64,000 nucleotides of DNA, taken from contig CP119314.1 of NCBI GenBank assembly GCA_029202385.1, positions 4,032,501 to 4,096,500 on the forward strand, given 5' to 3'. Every line of letters begins with the position of its first letter. Position 1 is the first letter of the stretch. The position numbers and the translations under genes were made by a program. This document shows positions 55,656 to 64,000 of the stretch, one piece after another. The notes under the pieces are model-generated. The model did no database searches, had not been told where the DNA came from, and saw only the letters and a program-made list of their open reading frames with translations. This DNA comes from Candidatus Sphingomonas phytovorans. GTDB taxonomy: Bacteria; Pseudomonadota; Alphaproteobacteria; Sphingomonadales; Sphingomonadaceae.

Positions 55656-56314
55656 GGTTCGAGGCCATCATCTTCGATTTCGATGGTGTGCTGCTCGACA
55701 GCGAATATGCCGGCAACAAGCAGATTGCCGACTATCTGACCGGCGTCGGCCATCCGACCACGCCCGAGGAATCCATGGCGAACTTCATGGGCCTGGCCGG
55801 CGCCGATTTCCTCGCGGCGATCGAGCGCTGGATCGGGCGGATGCTGCCGGATGATTTCCATGTCGCCCGCCAGGCCGAGGACGACCGGGCGATGCGCGAG
55901 GGGCTGGACGCGATCGCGGGGGCCATTGCCTTCGTTCGGAGCCTGCCCGCCGATTTCCCACGCGCGATCGCGTCGTCGAGTCCCACTCGCTGGATCGAGC
56001 GTCACCTCGATCATCTCGGCATCCGCGACGCGTTCGGCGACAAGATCTTTTCCGGCCGCGACCATGTCGTGCGCGGCAAGCCGGCGCCCGATCTCTATCT
56101 CCACGCCGCCGCCGCGCTCGGCGTCGATATCGGGCGCTGCGTGATCCTGGAGGATTCGCCCGTCGGGGTGACCGGCGCGGTCGCCTCGGGCGCTTATGTC
56201 ATCGGCTATTGCGGCGGCCGCCATTGCGGGCCGGATCATGCCGCTACGCTGAGAGCGCTGGGCGTGCAGGAGATCGCTGGCAATTTCGACGAGGTTGCCC
56301 GGCTGATCGCCTAG
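55652..56314 (+). CDS. HAD superfamily hydrolase (beta-phosphoglucomutase-like)
   Basis: This is a phosphatase of 220 residues. The HAD motifs are DFDGVLLDSE (nucleophile Asp), SSSPTRWIE, GKPAPDLY and ILEDSPVGVTGAVASG. The cap of about 70 residues after motif I is helical. Likely substrates are sugar phosphates; not determined. Its gene end shares one base with the following terminator-like hairpin. Confidence 0.88.
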   Translation: MRFEAIIFDFDGVLLDSEYAGNKQIADYLTGVGHPTTPEESMANFMGLAGADFLAAIERWIGRMLPDDFHVARQAEDDRAMREGLDAIAGAIAFVRSLPADFPRAIASSSPTRWIERHLDHLGIRDAFGDKIFSGRDHVVRGKPAPDLYLHAAAALGVDIGRCVILEDSPVGVTGAVASGAYVIGYCGGRHCGPDHAATLRALGVQEIAGNFDEVARLIA

Positions 56315-56356
56315 AGTCGCTTTCGGTCGTTCCGAATCTGGCCCGGGGAGCGACTC
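56314..56356. terminator. Hairpin between HAD and ribA genes
   Basis: GAGTCGCT (56314-56321) and AGCGACTC (56349-56356) form an 8-base stem with a 27-base loop between convergent genes. A bidirectional terminator is possible; there is no T run. Confidence 0.4.
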
Positions 56357-56365
56357 CGGTTACCC

Positions 56366-57424
56366 CTAGAATTGATGCCCGGTGCGATCGCGCTTGGTCG
56401 CCAGATAGCGTTCGTTGTGCGGGTTTGCCGGCAGGATGTGCGACACGCGCTCGATCACCTTGATGCCCGCCCCCTCGAGCTGTGCCACCTTCTCGGGATT
56501 ATTGGTCAGCAGCCGTACCGATCGCTGGCCGAGCAGGTCGAGCATTCGCGCCGCGACCGCGAAATTGCGCGAATCGACCGCGAAGCCAAGCCGCGTATTG
56601 GCGTCGACCGTATCGAATCCCTGGTCCTGCAGCGCATAGGCGCGCAGCTTGTTGATCAGCCCGATCCCGCGCCCTTCCTGCCGTAGATAGAGCAATATGC
56701 CCCATCCGCTGGCGGAGATGGCACGGATCGCGGCGTCGAGCTGCGGCCCGCAATCGCATTTGAGGCTGCCGAGCACGTCACCGGTGAGGCATTCGCTGTG
56801 CAGGCGGACCAGTGGCGGCTGTCCGTTGGGCGCGCCGATCAGCAGCGCGACATGCTCGCCGGGCATTTCCGGGGTACGGAAAGCGACGATCTCGGTATCT
56901 TCAGCACCCGATACCGGCAGGCGAGCGCGCGTCGCGATGGTCAGCCGGGCAGCATCCTCATGCGCATCGATATCGGCCGGGGTGAGCGTCACGTCGACCG
57001 TCGCGGCGGCGCCGGCGAAAAAGGCGGGCAGCACCCCGCCGATCCGGGCGAGCCGAAGCGCGGCGGCCGCTGCCTCCGGTGCCGCCACCGGAATCGCGCG
57101 GAACGGGCCCTTCAGCGGCGTCTGCAGATCGAACTGGGGATCGGCCAGCGCTGTCGCGGCCGCGAAATCGAGCCAGGGCGCCCGCTCCACCATCACGGGC
57201 GAATCGGGTGCCGCGGCGTCGCGCTGGTTGGCAAGCTTCAGGGTCGCGGCACGGCCCGAGGTCAGCAGGACCGAAGCCTGGCCCTCCGGATCGAACGCAG
57301 CCAGCCGTTCGGGATCGGTCGTCTCGATGGGAAGCAAGGCGAGGGTGCCGTCCGCCCCCGCGATCGCGATCGGCCAGCCCCGCCGCAGCGCGTCGATCGC
57401 GTTCGCCGTCGTGCGCGCGCTCAC
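56366..57424 (-). CDS. ribA: GTP cyclohydrolase II with degenerate RibB-like N terminus
   Basis: This enzyme opens GTP to start riboflavin synthesis. It has 352 residues from GTG 57424. The zinc cysteines are C212, C223 and C225 in HSECLTGDVLGSLKCDCG, and the catalytic loop is ILLYLRQEGRGIGL. The ARLP...EHVALLIG entry to the domain is intact. Residues 1-160 look like a shrunken DHBP synthase (RRGWPIAIA...RLARIGGVLPAFFAGA...LTIATRARLP) without its acidic active-site cluster. It complements the RibBA gene at 2215-3363, whose cyclohydrolase is decayed. The gene overlaps xth by 4 bases. Confidence 0.93.
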   Translation of the reverse strand: MSARTTANAIDALRRGWPIAIAGADGTLALLPIETTDPERLAAFDPEGQASVLLTSGRAATLKLANQRDAAAPDSPVMVERAPWLDFAAATALADPQFDLQTPLKGPFRAIPVAAPEAAAAALRLARIGGVLPAFFAGAAATVDVTLTPADIDAHEDAARLTIATRARLPVSGAEDTEIVAFRTPEMPGEHVALLIGAPNGQPPLVRLHSECLTGDVLGSLKCDCGPQLDAAIRAISASGWGILLYLRQEGRGIGLINKLRAYALQDQGFDTVDANTRLGFAVDSRNFAVAARMLDLLGQRSVRLLTNNPEKVAQLEGAGIKVIERVSHILPANPHNERYLATKRDRTGHQF

Positions 57425-58209
57425 AGGGCGAACTCTGTCATGATCGGGACATGGTCGGACGGTTTCAGCCAGCTCCGGCAATCTTCGAACACCTTGTGGC
57501 TGGTGGCTGTCTTCGCGACGTCGGCGGTCGCCCACATATGGTCGAGCCGGCGCCCGCGATCGGACGCTAGCCAGTCCTTCGCCCGATAGCTCCACCAGGT
57601 GAACAGCCGCTCGGGTGCCGGCATGAAATGCCGGCCGAGATCGACCCAGTCGTTCGATGTTCGCAGGCCGTCGAGCGCGGCGACCTCGATCGGCGTATGG
57701 CTCACCACGTCGAGCAGCTGCTTGTGGCTCCACACATCGGATTCGAGCGGAGCGATGTTGAAGTCGCCGACCAGGATCGACGGGACGGTCAGCCCGGCTG
57801 ACCAGTGAGTCATGCGCTCGACGAAATCGAGCTTCTGGCCGAATTTCGGATTCACCTCGCGATTCGGCACGTCGCCGCCGGCGGGCACATAGACATTCTC
57901 CAGTCGCACCCCGTTTTCGAGTCGCACCCCGACATGCCGCGCCTCGCGATTGGCCTGCCAGTCGAACCGGTCGTCCTCGACCAGCGGCACGCGGCTGATG
58001 ATCGCCACGCCGTGGTGCATGCGTTGCCCGTGCAGGATGATGTGCTTGTACCCCAGCGCGCGGAATGGCGCCGTGGGGAAGTCCCCGTCGATGACCTTGG
58101 TTTCCTGAAGGCACAAGATGTCGGGCGACACCTCGCGCAGGAAACGTTCGACGATTTCGATACGGAACCGTACCGAGTTAATGTTCCAGGAAACGATCTT
58201 CAGCGTCAT
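57421..58209 (-). CDS. xth: Exodeoxyribonuclease III
   Basis: This is an AP endonuclease/exonuclease of 262 residues. The start at 58209 is where LKIVSWNINSVRFRIE begins. Catalytic segments are LCLQETKV, VGDFNIAP and the His-Asp end KPSDHVPIMTEF. Four bases overlap ribA. A strong hairpin lies just upstream of the gene. Confidence 0.93.
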   Translation of the reverse strand: MTLKIVSWNINSVRFRIEIVERFLREVSPDILCLQETKVIDGDFPTAPFRALGYKHIILHGQRMHHGVAIISRVPLVEDDRFDWQANREARHVGVRLENGVRLENVYVPAGGDVPNREVNPKFGQKLDFVERMTHWSAGLTVPSILVGDFNIAPLESDVWSHKQLLDVVSHTPIEVAALDGLRTSNDWVDLGRHFMPAPERLFTWWSYRAKDWLASDRGRRLDHMWATADVAKTATSHKVFEDCRSWLKPSDHVPIMTEFAL

Positions 58210-58249
58210 CAAGGCGATGTAGCGGGGGGAATCAGTGCCGACAAGGAAA

Positions 58250-58281
58250 GGCCCTCGCTCCGGGGGCATGGAGCGAGGGCC
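58250..58281. terminator. Strong hairpin between lolA and xth
   Basis: GGCCCTCGCTCC (58250-58261) and GGAGCGAGGGCC (58270-58281) form a perfect 12-base stem with an 8-base loop. In the lolA-to-xth direction the stem is followed by CTTTCCTT, a short pyrimidine run, so it is probably a terminator. The remaining 124 bases to lolA show nothing else of note. Confidence 0.6.
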
Positions 58282-58405
58282 GACCTAGCGTTCGTCACGC
58301 AGGCGGGAAATGGGCCGTTCGAGCAACAGGGGGAAAATCCCGATCCGCCCCACATCCGCAATGTCTTTCTAGGGGGACTAACCTGTCGCCACTATGAACG
58401 AAGGA

Positions 58406-59020
58406 TCAGTTTCTCCCCAAAGTCCGTCGCGGGTCGTTCCAATTGAACGTCCTGTCGCTCACGGCTGCGTTGAACTGCTGATTCGACAGGCGGATCGTCG
58501 TTCTGTTGTTCTGGGAATCCAGGGCTACCCAGCCTTGCAGCATCAGCCCGCCAGGCGCGCTCTCGTCGCGGATGAAGACAAGGGTGATCCGGCCATATTC
58601 GGGATGCTTGGGGTCGTTCGCCTCGACCGAGATGATCCGTGGGTCAGCTCCCGGCACGACCTTGGCGAACCGCGTCATGTCCTTGGTGGGGTCGAGCAGC
58701 ACGCTGAGCGGCGAATTGCCGATCGGCCAGCGCTGCACCTGCTTCACCGAATAATCGATGAAGGTCAGCGCCTTGCCATCGCCGACGATCAGGATCGGCA
58801 CGCCCTTCTCATATTGGAAGCGGATCTTGCCGGGTTTCTTCAGGGTCAGCGTGCCCGTCAGGACCTTGCCGGCGCGATCGGTCTGGCTGAACGACGCGGT
58901 CAGGCTCTGCACTGACTGGAGATGGCTCTGGACGAGCGCGAGATCGCCGGTGGACGGGGCCGCCGCGACCAGTGCTGGAACGGCGAGCGCCCCGAGCACG
59001 GACAGATTGCGAAGGATCAC
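58406..59020 (-). CDS. lolA: LolA-type outer membrane lipoprotein carrier
   Basis: This is a periplasmic chaperone for lipoproteins, 204 residues from GTG 59020 (GGAG 7 bases upstream). The signal peptide LRNLSVLGALAVPALVAAA is followed by the LolA domain: VQSLTASFSQTDRAGKVLTGTLTLKKPGKIRFQYEKG and the C-terminal LMLQGWVALDSQNNRTTIRLSNQQFN. It is transcribed from the same side as ftsK, 67 bases downstream of it. Confidence 0.88.
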   Translation of the reverse strand: MILRNLSVLGALAVPALVAAAPSTGDLALVQSHLQSVQSLTASFSQTDRAGKVLTGTLTLKKPGKIRFQYEKGVPILIVGDGKALTFIDYSVKQVQRWPIGNSPLSVLLDPTKDMTRFAKVVPGADPRIISVEANDPKHPEYGRITLVFIRDESAPGGLMLQGWVALDSQNNRTTIRLSNQQFNAAVSDRTFNWNDPRRTLGRN

Positions 59021-59087
59021 GATATTCTCCCGAGACAGGTTCCGGGCGCTAGGCGCGCCGGGTTGAACCCCTTCTGAACCGTAAACC

Positions 59088-61382
59088 TTACAACGGGTTC
59101 CCGTCGCGGTCGCGCAGCACGTCGCGCCGGCCGACATGGTCAGGCCGGCTCACGACGCCGTCCTTCTCCATCCGCTCGATCAGCCGCGCCGCCGAATTAT
59201 AGCCGATGCGGAGCTGGCGCTGGAGCCAGGAGGTCGAGGCCTTCTGGCTTTCGACGACAAGCTGGATCGCCGATCGATATTGCTGGTCCTCGGCCGAATC
59301 CTCGCCATCCGGCGCGCCGTCGAGCGCGAAGCCATCCTCGGGCTCTTCGGTGACTGACTGGATATAGTCGGGCCGGCCCTGGGCGCGCCAGTGATCGGCG
59401 ACCGCGCGCACCTCGTCGTCGCTGACGAACGGTCCATGGACACGGACGATGCCCTTGCCGCCGGGCATGTAGAGCATGTCGCCCTTGCCCAGCAGCTGCT
59501 CGGCGCCCTGCTCGCCGAGAATCGTGCGCGAATCGATCTTAGAGGTGACGTGGAAGCTGATCCGAGTCGGCAGGTTCGCCTTGATCACGCCGGTGATGAC
59601 GTCGACCGAGGGGCGCTGAGTCGCCATGATCAGGTGGATGCCCGCCGCGCGTGCTTTCTGCGCGAGCCGCTGGATCAGGAATTCCACTTCCTTGCCCGCG
59701 GTCATCATCAGGTCGGCGAGCTCGTCGACGATCACCACGATCTGCGGCAAGGGCTGGAAGTCGAGCGTCTCCTCCTCATAGACCGGCTGGCCGGTTTCGG
59801 CATCATAACCGGTCTGCACGCGGCGGCCGAGCGGCTGGCCCTTCTGCCGTGCCGCGCGCACCTTCTCGTTGAAGCTGGCCAGGCTGCGCACCCCGACCGA
59901 GGACATCATGCGATAGCGTTCCTCCATCTGCTCGACCGCCCATTTCAGCGCACGGACCGCCTTGGCGGGGTCGGTGACGACCGGGGAGAGCAGGTGGGGA
60001 ATGTCCTCGTACATGCTCAGTTCGAGCATCTTGGGATCGATCATGATCATGCGGCACTGGTCCGGCCGCAGCCGGTAGAGCAGCGACAGGATCATGCAGT
60101 TGAGGCCGACCGACTTGCCCGAACCGGTCGTGCCGGCGACGAGCAGATGGGGCATCGGCGCCAGATCGGCGATGACCGGGTCGCCGGCGATGTTCTTGCC
60201 CAGCACCAGCGGCAGCGAGGCCGACTGGTCGTCGAAGCTCTGCGACCCGATCAGTTCGTGCAGCCCAACCGTCTCGCGCCGAACATTGGGCAGCTCGATG
60301 CCGATCACGGTGCGCCCCGGAATCGTCGCGACGCGTGCCGAGATCGCCGACATGTTGCGCGCGATATCGTCGGCGAGCTGGATCACCCGGCTCGCCTTGA
60401 TCCCCGATGCCGGTTCGAGTTCGTACATCGTCACCACCGGGCCGGGCCGGATGTTGATGATCTGGCCCTTGACGTGGAAATCGTCGAGCACCGATTCGAG
60501 CAGCCGGGCATTGCGCTCAAGCGCTGCCTTGTCGACTGGCCCGCCCGGGGCGGGTGGCGCGGGTTTCAGCAGGTCGAGCGGGGGAAGCTGCGAATTGTCG
60601 CCCAGGTCGAACGACGCCTGTTTGGCCTTTGGCTTGGCGACGGACGGCGCGAGCGTGCGTTCGGCAATGACCGGGCCGGGCCGCGAATCGGGGGTCGCCA
60701 ATGCGCGGGGGGTGGGCTTTCGCGCCGGTTCGGGGGCGAATACCTCCTGTTCGGGCGTGCGCCGTTCCGCCTTTGCCGGCCGGGGCCTGGGCAGGCGGCG
60801 CGGCCTGTCGCCGATATCGATGACGAAGCTCAGCGCCCAGACGCCGGCGCCTGCCAGGCCGGTGAGAACCGCGACGCCGCGCACCGTCCACAGCCGGATG
60901 GCCGCGTCGCCGATGAAGCCGGTCGCCCAGCGCAGCAGGTCGGCAACCGTCATGCCGATCATGCCGCCATAGCCCGCCGGCAGCCAGTGCACGGCCGAAC
61001 CGCGGATCAGGGCGCCGGTCGTGCCCATCAGCGCGATGCCGCCCAGCGCCGCGATGAGCATCAATCGCCAGCGCCCGACCGGCACGTCGTTCCACAGGCG
61101 CAGCGCGATCATCAGGGCGGTGAACAGCACCAGGCCGACCGGCAGGCCGAACAGCGCGAACAGCAGGTCGGCGGTCCAGGCCCCCGGCGTCCCCAGCCAG
61201 TTCTCCGCTGGCCCGCCTGACGCGGTGTTCAGCGAGGGATCGCCCGGATGATAGGTGACGAGCGCGATCAGCACGAGGATCGCGGCGGCCACGATCGCGA
61301 TCGCGCCGATCAGCGCGCCGCTGCGCGCGGCGCCCGCCTTCACCGTCTCGCGCCACAAGGGCGGCTGCGCCCGGCTAGCCAT
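59088..61382 (-). CDS. ftsK: DNA translocase FtsK
   Basis: This is a septum-linked motor that segregates chromosome ends, 764 residues. The N-terminal membrane domain has four hydrophobic helices (about residues 20-190). A short Pro-rich linker of about 100 residues follows. The motor domain has Walker A AGTTGSGKSVGLN and Walker B in VVIVDELADLM. The gamma domain (last 70 residues) reads QLRIGYNSAARLIERMEKDGVV, which binds KOPS. The linker is short compared with E. coli. Confidence 0.94.
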   Translation of the reverse strand: MASRAQPPLWRETVKAGAARSGALIGAIAIVAAAILVLIALVTYHPGDPSLNTASGGPAENWLGTPGAWTADLLFALFGLPVGLVLFTALMIALRLWNDVPVGRWRLMLIAALGGIALMGTTGALIRGSAVHWLPAGYGGMIGMTVADLLRWATGFIGDAAIRLWTVRGVAVLTGLAGAGVWALSFVIDIGDRPRRLPRPRPAKAERRTPEQEVFAPEPARKPTPRALATPDSRPGPVIAERTLAPSVAKPKAKQASFDLGDNSQLPPLDLLKPAPPAPGGPVDKAALERNARLLESVLDDFHVKGQIINIRPGPVVTMYELEPASGIKASRVIQLADDIARNMSAISARVATIPGRTVIGIELPNVRRETVGLHELIGSQSFDDQSASLPLVLGKNIAGDPVIADLAPMPHLLVAGTTGSGKSVGLNCMILSLLYRLRPDQCRMIMIDPKMLELSMYEDIPHLLSPVVTDPAKAVRALKWAVEQMEERYRMMSSVGVRSLASFNEKVRAARQKGQPLGRRVQTGYDAETGQPVYEEETLDFQPLPQIVVIVDELADLMMTAGKEVEFLIQRLAQKARAAGIHLIMATQRPSVDVITGVIKANLPTRISFHVTSKIDSRTILGEQGAEQLLGKGDMLYMPGGKGIVRVHGPFVSDDEVRAVADHWRAQGRPDYIQSVTEEPEDGFALDGAPDGEDSAEDQQYRSAIQLVVESQKASTSWLQRQLRIGYNSAARLIERMEKDGVVSRPDHVGRRDVLRDRDGNPL

Positions 61383-61494
61383 GATCTGGTCCTTGATTGT
61401 TCGCTGTCTGTACGCGCGGAATCATCGCTCCTGGCGAGTCCGGCGTCAAGGCGGACGCATTGGCACCATCCGTCGGGCGCGCTAGAGCGAGCCC

Positions 61495-62712
61495 ATGGAC
61501 AAAGCGGACGTCATCATTCTGGGCGGTGGCCTGGTCGGCAGCGCGCTGGCGGTGGCGCTCGACGCGCACGGCCTCACCGCGATCGTCATCGACATCGCCG
61601 ACCCGGAGGTGATCCTGGCCGCCGGCTTCGACGGGCGCGCCTCGGCGATCGCCAGCGCCCCCTATCGCATGCTTGAAGCGATCGGCGTGGTCGATCGGCT
61701 GGCGGGTTTCGGGTGCCCGATCCAGGGCATCCGGGTCAGCGACGGGCTCGAGCCGGGCGCGCTCGATTTCGAGCCCGATGCCGAGAGCGGCGCGCTCGGC
61801 CATATGTTCGAGAATCGCCGGCTGCGCGGGGCGCTGCTCGAAGCGGCCGAGGCGGCTGCCGGCGTCGACGTCAGGATGAAGACGCGCGCCATATCGGTCG
61901 ATCGCGGTGCGCACGGTGTCACCGTCACGCTCGATTCGGGCGCGGTGGTCACCGCCCCGTTGCTGATCGCCGCCGAGGGCCGGAACTCGCCGACGCGCGA
62001 ATCGGCCGGGCTGAAGGTCGCGCGCTGGACCTATGATCACGCCGCGCTCGTCACCTCGCTGCATCACGAGCATTCCCATGAGAACATCGCCTACGAGATC
62101 TTCTATCCGCAGGGGCCCTTCGCGATCCTGCCGCTGAACGACGACGCGCAGGGCCATCGCTCGGCGATCGTCTGGTCGGTACGCCGGGACGAGGCGCCGG
62201 GCATGCTGAAATTGTCCGATCGCGGTTTCCTTGCCGAGGCGGAGAAGAAGATGGGCGGTTTCCTCGGGCGGCTCGGCCCGCTCGGCGCGCGGTCGAGCTA
62301 TCCGCTCGGCTTCCACCACGCAGCGACGATCACGTCCGGCCGGCTGGCGCTGGTCGGCGACGCGGCGCACGGCATCCACCCGATCGCGGGTCAGGGGGTC
62401 AATGTCGGCTTTCGCGACGTCGCGACGCTGGTCGAGGTGCTGGTCGAGGGCAAGCGTCTTGGCCTCGATCTCGGCGATCCCCAGCTTCTCGCCCGCTATG
62501 AGCGCTGGCGCAGCCTCGATACCTTCATGGTCGCGGCCGCCACTGACGGGCTGACCCGGCTGTTCGGCATTCCCGGGCGAACAGCCTCCGCCGTGCGCCG
62601 CTTCGGCCTGTCGGCGGTGCAGAAGCTCCCGCCACTCAAGGACCGCTTCATGGCCGAGGCGCGGGGCGAATCGGGCGAGGTGCCGAAGCTGCTCCAGGGG
62701 CTTACCGTCTAG
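61495..62712 (+). CDS. UbiH/UbiF-type FAD monooxygenase (ubiquinone hydroxylase)
   Basis: This flavoprotein has 405 residues. The FAD motif VIILGGGLVGSALAVAL starts the protein. The second conserved segment RLALVGDAAHGIHPIAGQGVNVGFRDV contains GD and the family DG. Ubiquinone ring hydroxylation is the usual role; which position is oxidised cannot be told. It is divergent from ftsK across a 112-base gap. Confidence 0.9.
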   Translation: MDKADVIILGGGLVGSALAVALDAHGLTAIVIDIADPEVILAAGFDGRASAIASAPYRMLEAIGVVDRLAGFGCPIQGIRVSDGLEPGALDFEPDAESGALGHMFENRRLRGALLEAAEAAAGVDVRMKTRAISVDRGAHGVTVTLDSGAVVTAPLLIAAEGRNSPTRESAGLKVARWTYDHAALVTSLHHEHSHENIAYEIFYPQGPFAILPLNDDAQGHRSAIVWSVRRDEAPGMLKLSDRGFLAEAEKKMGGFLGRLGPLGARSSYPLGFHHAATITSGRLALVGDAAHGIHPIAGQGVNVGFRDVATLVEVLVEGKRLGLDLGDPQLLARYERWRSLDTFMVAAATDGLTRLFGIPGRTASAVRRFGLSAVQKLPPLKDRFMAEARGESGEVPKLLQGLTV

Positions 62713-63104
62713 CGGATCGTTTCCGCGACCTTGCGTTCGATCGACTCAGTCTTGGCTGCTCTGCGCACCATGATGAACGTGCCGGACCAGGCGCCGGGCA
62801 CATGCCATTGCCCGGTGATCTCGTTCGCGTCGGACGCGATCGTTCCGGTGTAGTGGACGACATAGTGCGCGCGCGATGATGCATCATAGGATTTCACGAA
62901 TCGCACGCTACCCGCGCTGCGTCGCCCTTCCAGCCAGGCATGCAAAATAGAGGGGTCGAGGCGAGCCTCGCTCGATTCGGTCGTCTCGCCCGTCAAGGCG
63001 CCGTCTTCCTCGCGCAGGACCGCGGTGAAGGTCTTGGGCGGCAAGTGAGAGGGATAGTTGAAGATACCGTCCCATTCGCCGCTGAGACTATCGCTACCGC
63101 TCAC
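62709..63104 (-). CDS. Hypothetical cytoplasmic protein
   Basis: This protein has 131 residues. A short beta-rich pattern (EWDGIFNYPSHLP, LTGETTESSEARL, YDASSRAHYVVHYTGTI, WHVPGAWSGTFIMVRRA) suggests a single barrel. No membrane segment or cofactor motif is visible. I do not recognise a family. It overlaps the Lon-N gene and the ubiH-type gene by 4 bases each. Confidence 0.72.
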   Translation of the reverse strand: MSGSDSLSGEWDGIFNYPSHLPPKTFTAVLREEDGALTGETTESSEARLDPSILHAWLEGRRSAGSVRFVKSYDASSRAHYVVHYTGTIASDANEITGQWHVPGAWSGTFIMVRRAAKTESIERKVAETIR

Positions 63105-63739
63105 TGCAGCGTTACCGAATCCTCGCCGTCGTGGCGGCCGAAGAACTGCATTAGCTGGATGATCAGCTCGGCACGGTCCTCGATTCCTGGTGCTTCCAGC
63201 AGCGCCTGCTTCGCCGCGACGTCGAACGGCGCGATCTGCGCGATGCCGTTGACCAGCGCCTCGTCGTCGAGCCGGTTCACCGCCTCCCAGTCGACCGCAT
63301 AGCCCTGCGTATCGGCGAAACGGCGCGATTCCATTTCAAGCGACGATCGCCGCGAGAGCGACAATATCTCGGGCTCGCCCGCTACCGGCAGCAACAGCGC
63401 CTCGACCTGGCGGAACGCCGTCGTCACGTCGAGCTCGCGCACGATGCGGAACAGCGAGAGGCCCTCAAGCACCAGATTGTAGCGGCCGTCCTCGCTTGCC
63501 TCGAACTCGGCGATCCGGCCGACACAGCCGATCTCGAACAGCGCCGGTGCCTCGCCCGGCGCCAGCGGGCCGGGGCGTGGCTGGATCATGCCGATGCGCC
63601 GGTCGCGCGCCATCGAATCGGATACCATCGCGCGGTATCGCGGCTCGAAGATGTGGAGCGGCAGGTGCATGCCGGGAAACAGCAGCGCGCCGGGCAGCGG
63701 GAAGATGGAGAGCCGAGTCGTGGTCGGCGCGTCGGTCAT
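63101..63739 (-). CDS. Lon N-terminal (LON substrate-binding) domain protein
   Basis: This is a stand-alone Lon-N domain of 212 residues with no ATPase or protease part. The pattern is LSIFPLPGALLFPGMHLPLHIFEPRYRAMV, followed by GMIQPRPG, GCVGRIAEFE and the final helical half. These stand-alone proteins are common in alphaproteobacteria; the function is not established. It overlaps its upstream neighbour by 4 bases. Confidence 0.88.
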   Translation of the reverse strand: MTDAPTTTRLSIFPLPGALLFPGMHLPLHIFEPRYRAMVSDSMARDRRIGMIQPRPGPLAPGEAPALFEIGCVGRIAEFEASEDGRYNLVLEGLSLFRIVRELDVTTAFRQVEALLLPVAGEPEILSLSRRSSLEMESRRFADTQGYAVDWEAVNRLDDEALVNGIAQIAPFDVAAKQALLEAPGIEDRAELIIQLMQFFGRHDGEDSVTLQ

Positions 63740-64000
63740 CCGAACAGGATCGCCGACAGCCGCCGCCGTTGCGCCGAGACCCAGGGATCCTCAAGGCCGA
63801 CCACCTCGAACAGCTTCAGCAGCTGCTGGCGTGCCGCGCCCTCGTTCCAGCCCTTGTCGGCGGCGACCATGCCGCAGCAGCGAATGCGGCCGCCGCGTCG
63901 CGCTCGCCCGCCGCCATCTGCCGCACCGGCGAGCTCGAATCTCTTGTCGAGATCGTCGGGGTTGGCGGCGACCTCGGCGCGCCAGGCCGGCCAGGTCGTC
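63736..64000 (-). CDS. Thioredoxin/CnoX-like co-chaperone C terminus (5' partial, probable double frameshift)
   Basis: The frame is open from the window edge to the stop at 63736-63738 (88 codons). The parts NPDDLDKRFELAGA and the end VAADKGWNEGAARQQLLKLFEVVGLEDPWV match the tetratricopeptide-like end of YbbN/CnoX proteins. Between them (about 63870-63927) the frame reads an odd ADGGGRARRGGRIRCCG; the neighbouring frame gives QMAAGERDAAAAFAAAA, the expected kind of sequence. Two compensating indels or a sequence error are likely. Confidence 0.7.
   Translation of the reverse strand, partial: TTWPAWRAEVAANPDDLDKRFELAGAADGGGRARRGGRIRCCGMVAADKGWNEGAARQQLLKLFEVVGLEDPWVSAQRRRLSAILFG

Noticed and set aside
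59391..61220. Long open frame (609 codons) opposite ftsK.
   Set aside because: Arg-, Ala- and Pro-rich shadow of the ftsK frame with no recognisable domain; a product of high GC content.
1..64000. CRISPR array, insertion sequence, prophage or integron.
   Set aside because: No regularly spaced repeats, transposase, integrase or phage genes were seen.

Overview
The window is a stretch of chromosome from a high-GC alphaproteobacterium, most likely a sphingomonad (Sphingomonas or a close relative). The evidence is the dense, mostly housekeeping gene content, ATGA-type overlaps between genes, frequent GTG/TTG starts, small families common in sphingomonads (DUF1491, DUF3576, DUF6489, MmcB), and the gene order around the replication origin. 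I see no prophage, insertion sequence, integron or CRISPR array.

Region 1 (1-13.4 kb): the end of a TonB-like protein; the riboflavin operon ribD-ribE-ribBA-ribH; a cytochrome P450 behind a strong promoter with a palindromic operator; an Old Yellow Enzyme; a DMT exporter; a COQ9-like protein; ferrous iron uptake feoAB with a Fur-type box; ssb; and an HWE sensor kinase facing a single-domain response regulator. Region 2 (13.4-23.2 kb): metX-metW separated by an inverted repeat doublet, a Tat-exported amine oxidase, prephenate dehydrogenase, ftsE-ftsX-ydcF-plsC, a zinc-ribbon membrane protein, a MATE exporter and tRNA-Leu(GAG). Region 3 (23.3-26.6 kb): a type III polyketide synthase, methyltransferase and flavoprotein operon, followed by msrB. 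This is a candidate phenolic-lipid or quinone pathway.

Region 4 (26.7-53.5 kb): PBP1A and small conserved genes, then the conserved alphaproteobacterial origin neighbourhood. Genes on the left run away from 38.3 kb on the minus strand (ppsR, maf, aroE, coaE, dnaQ, hpf, ptsN). Genes on the right run away on the plus strand (hemE, hemJ, rho, mnmE, mnmG, rsmG, parA, parB). The 327-base gap between ppsR and hemE carries a perfect DnaA box, weaker boxes, an AT-rich tract and six GANTC sites; I read it as oriC. Two parS sites lie near parAB, at about 44.75 and 47.18 kb. holA, lptE and leuS follow.

Region 5 (53-64 kb): a small outer-membrane-like protein, a ThiE/TenI-like protein, yggS, a HAD phosphatase, a second riboflavin gene (ribA), xth, lolA, ftsK, a ubiH-type hydroxylase, a hypothetical protein, a Lon-N-domain protein and the end of a thioredoxin-like co-chaperone gene. 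The two riboflavin loci fit together: the RibBA in the operon has lost its GTP cyclohydrolase zinc cysteines, and the distant RibA keeps them but has a shrunken RibB-like N terminus.
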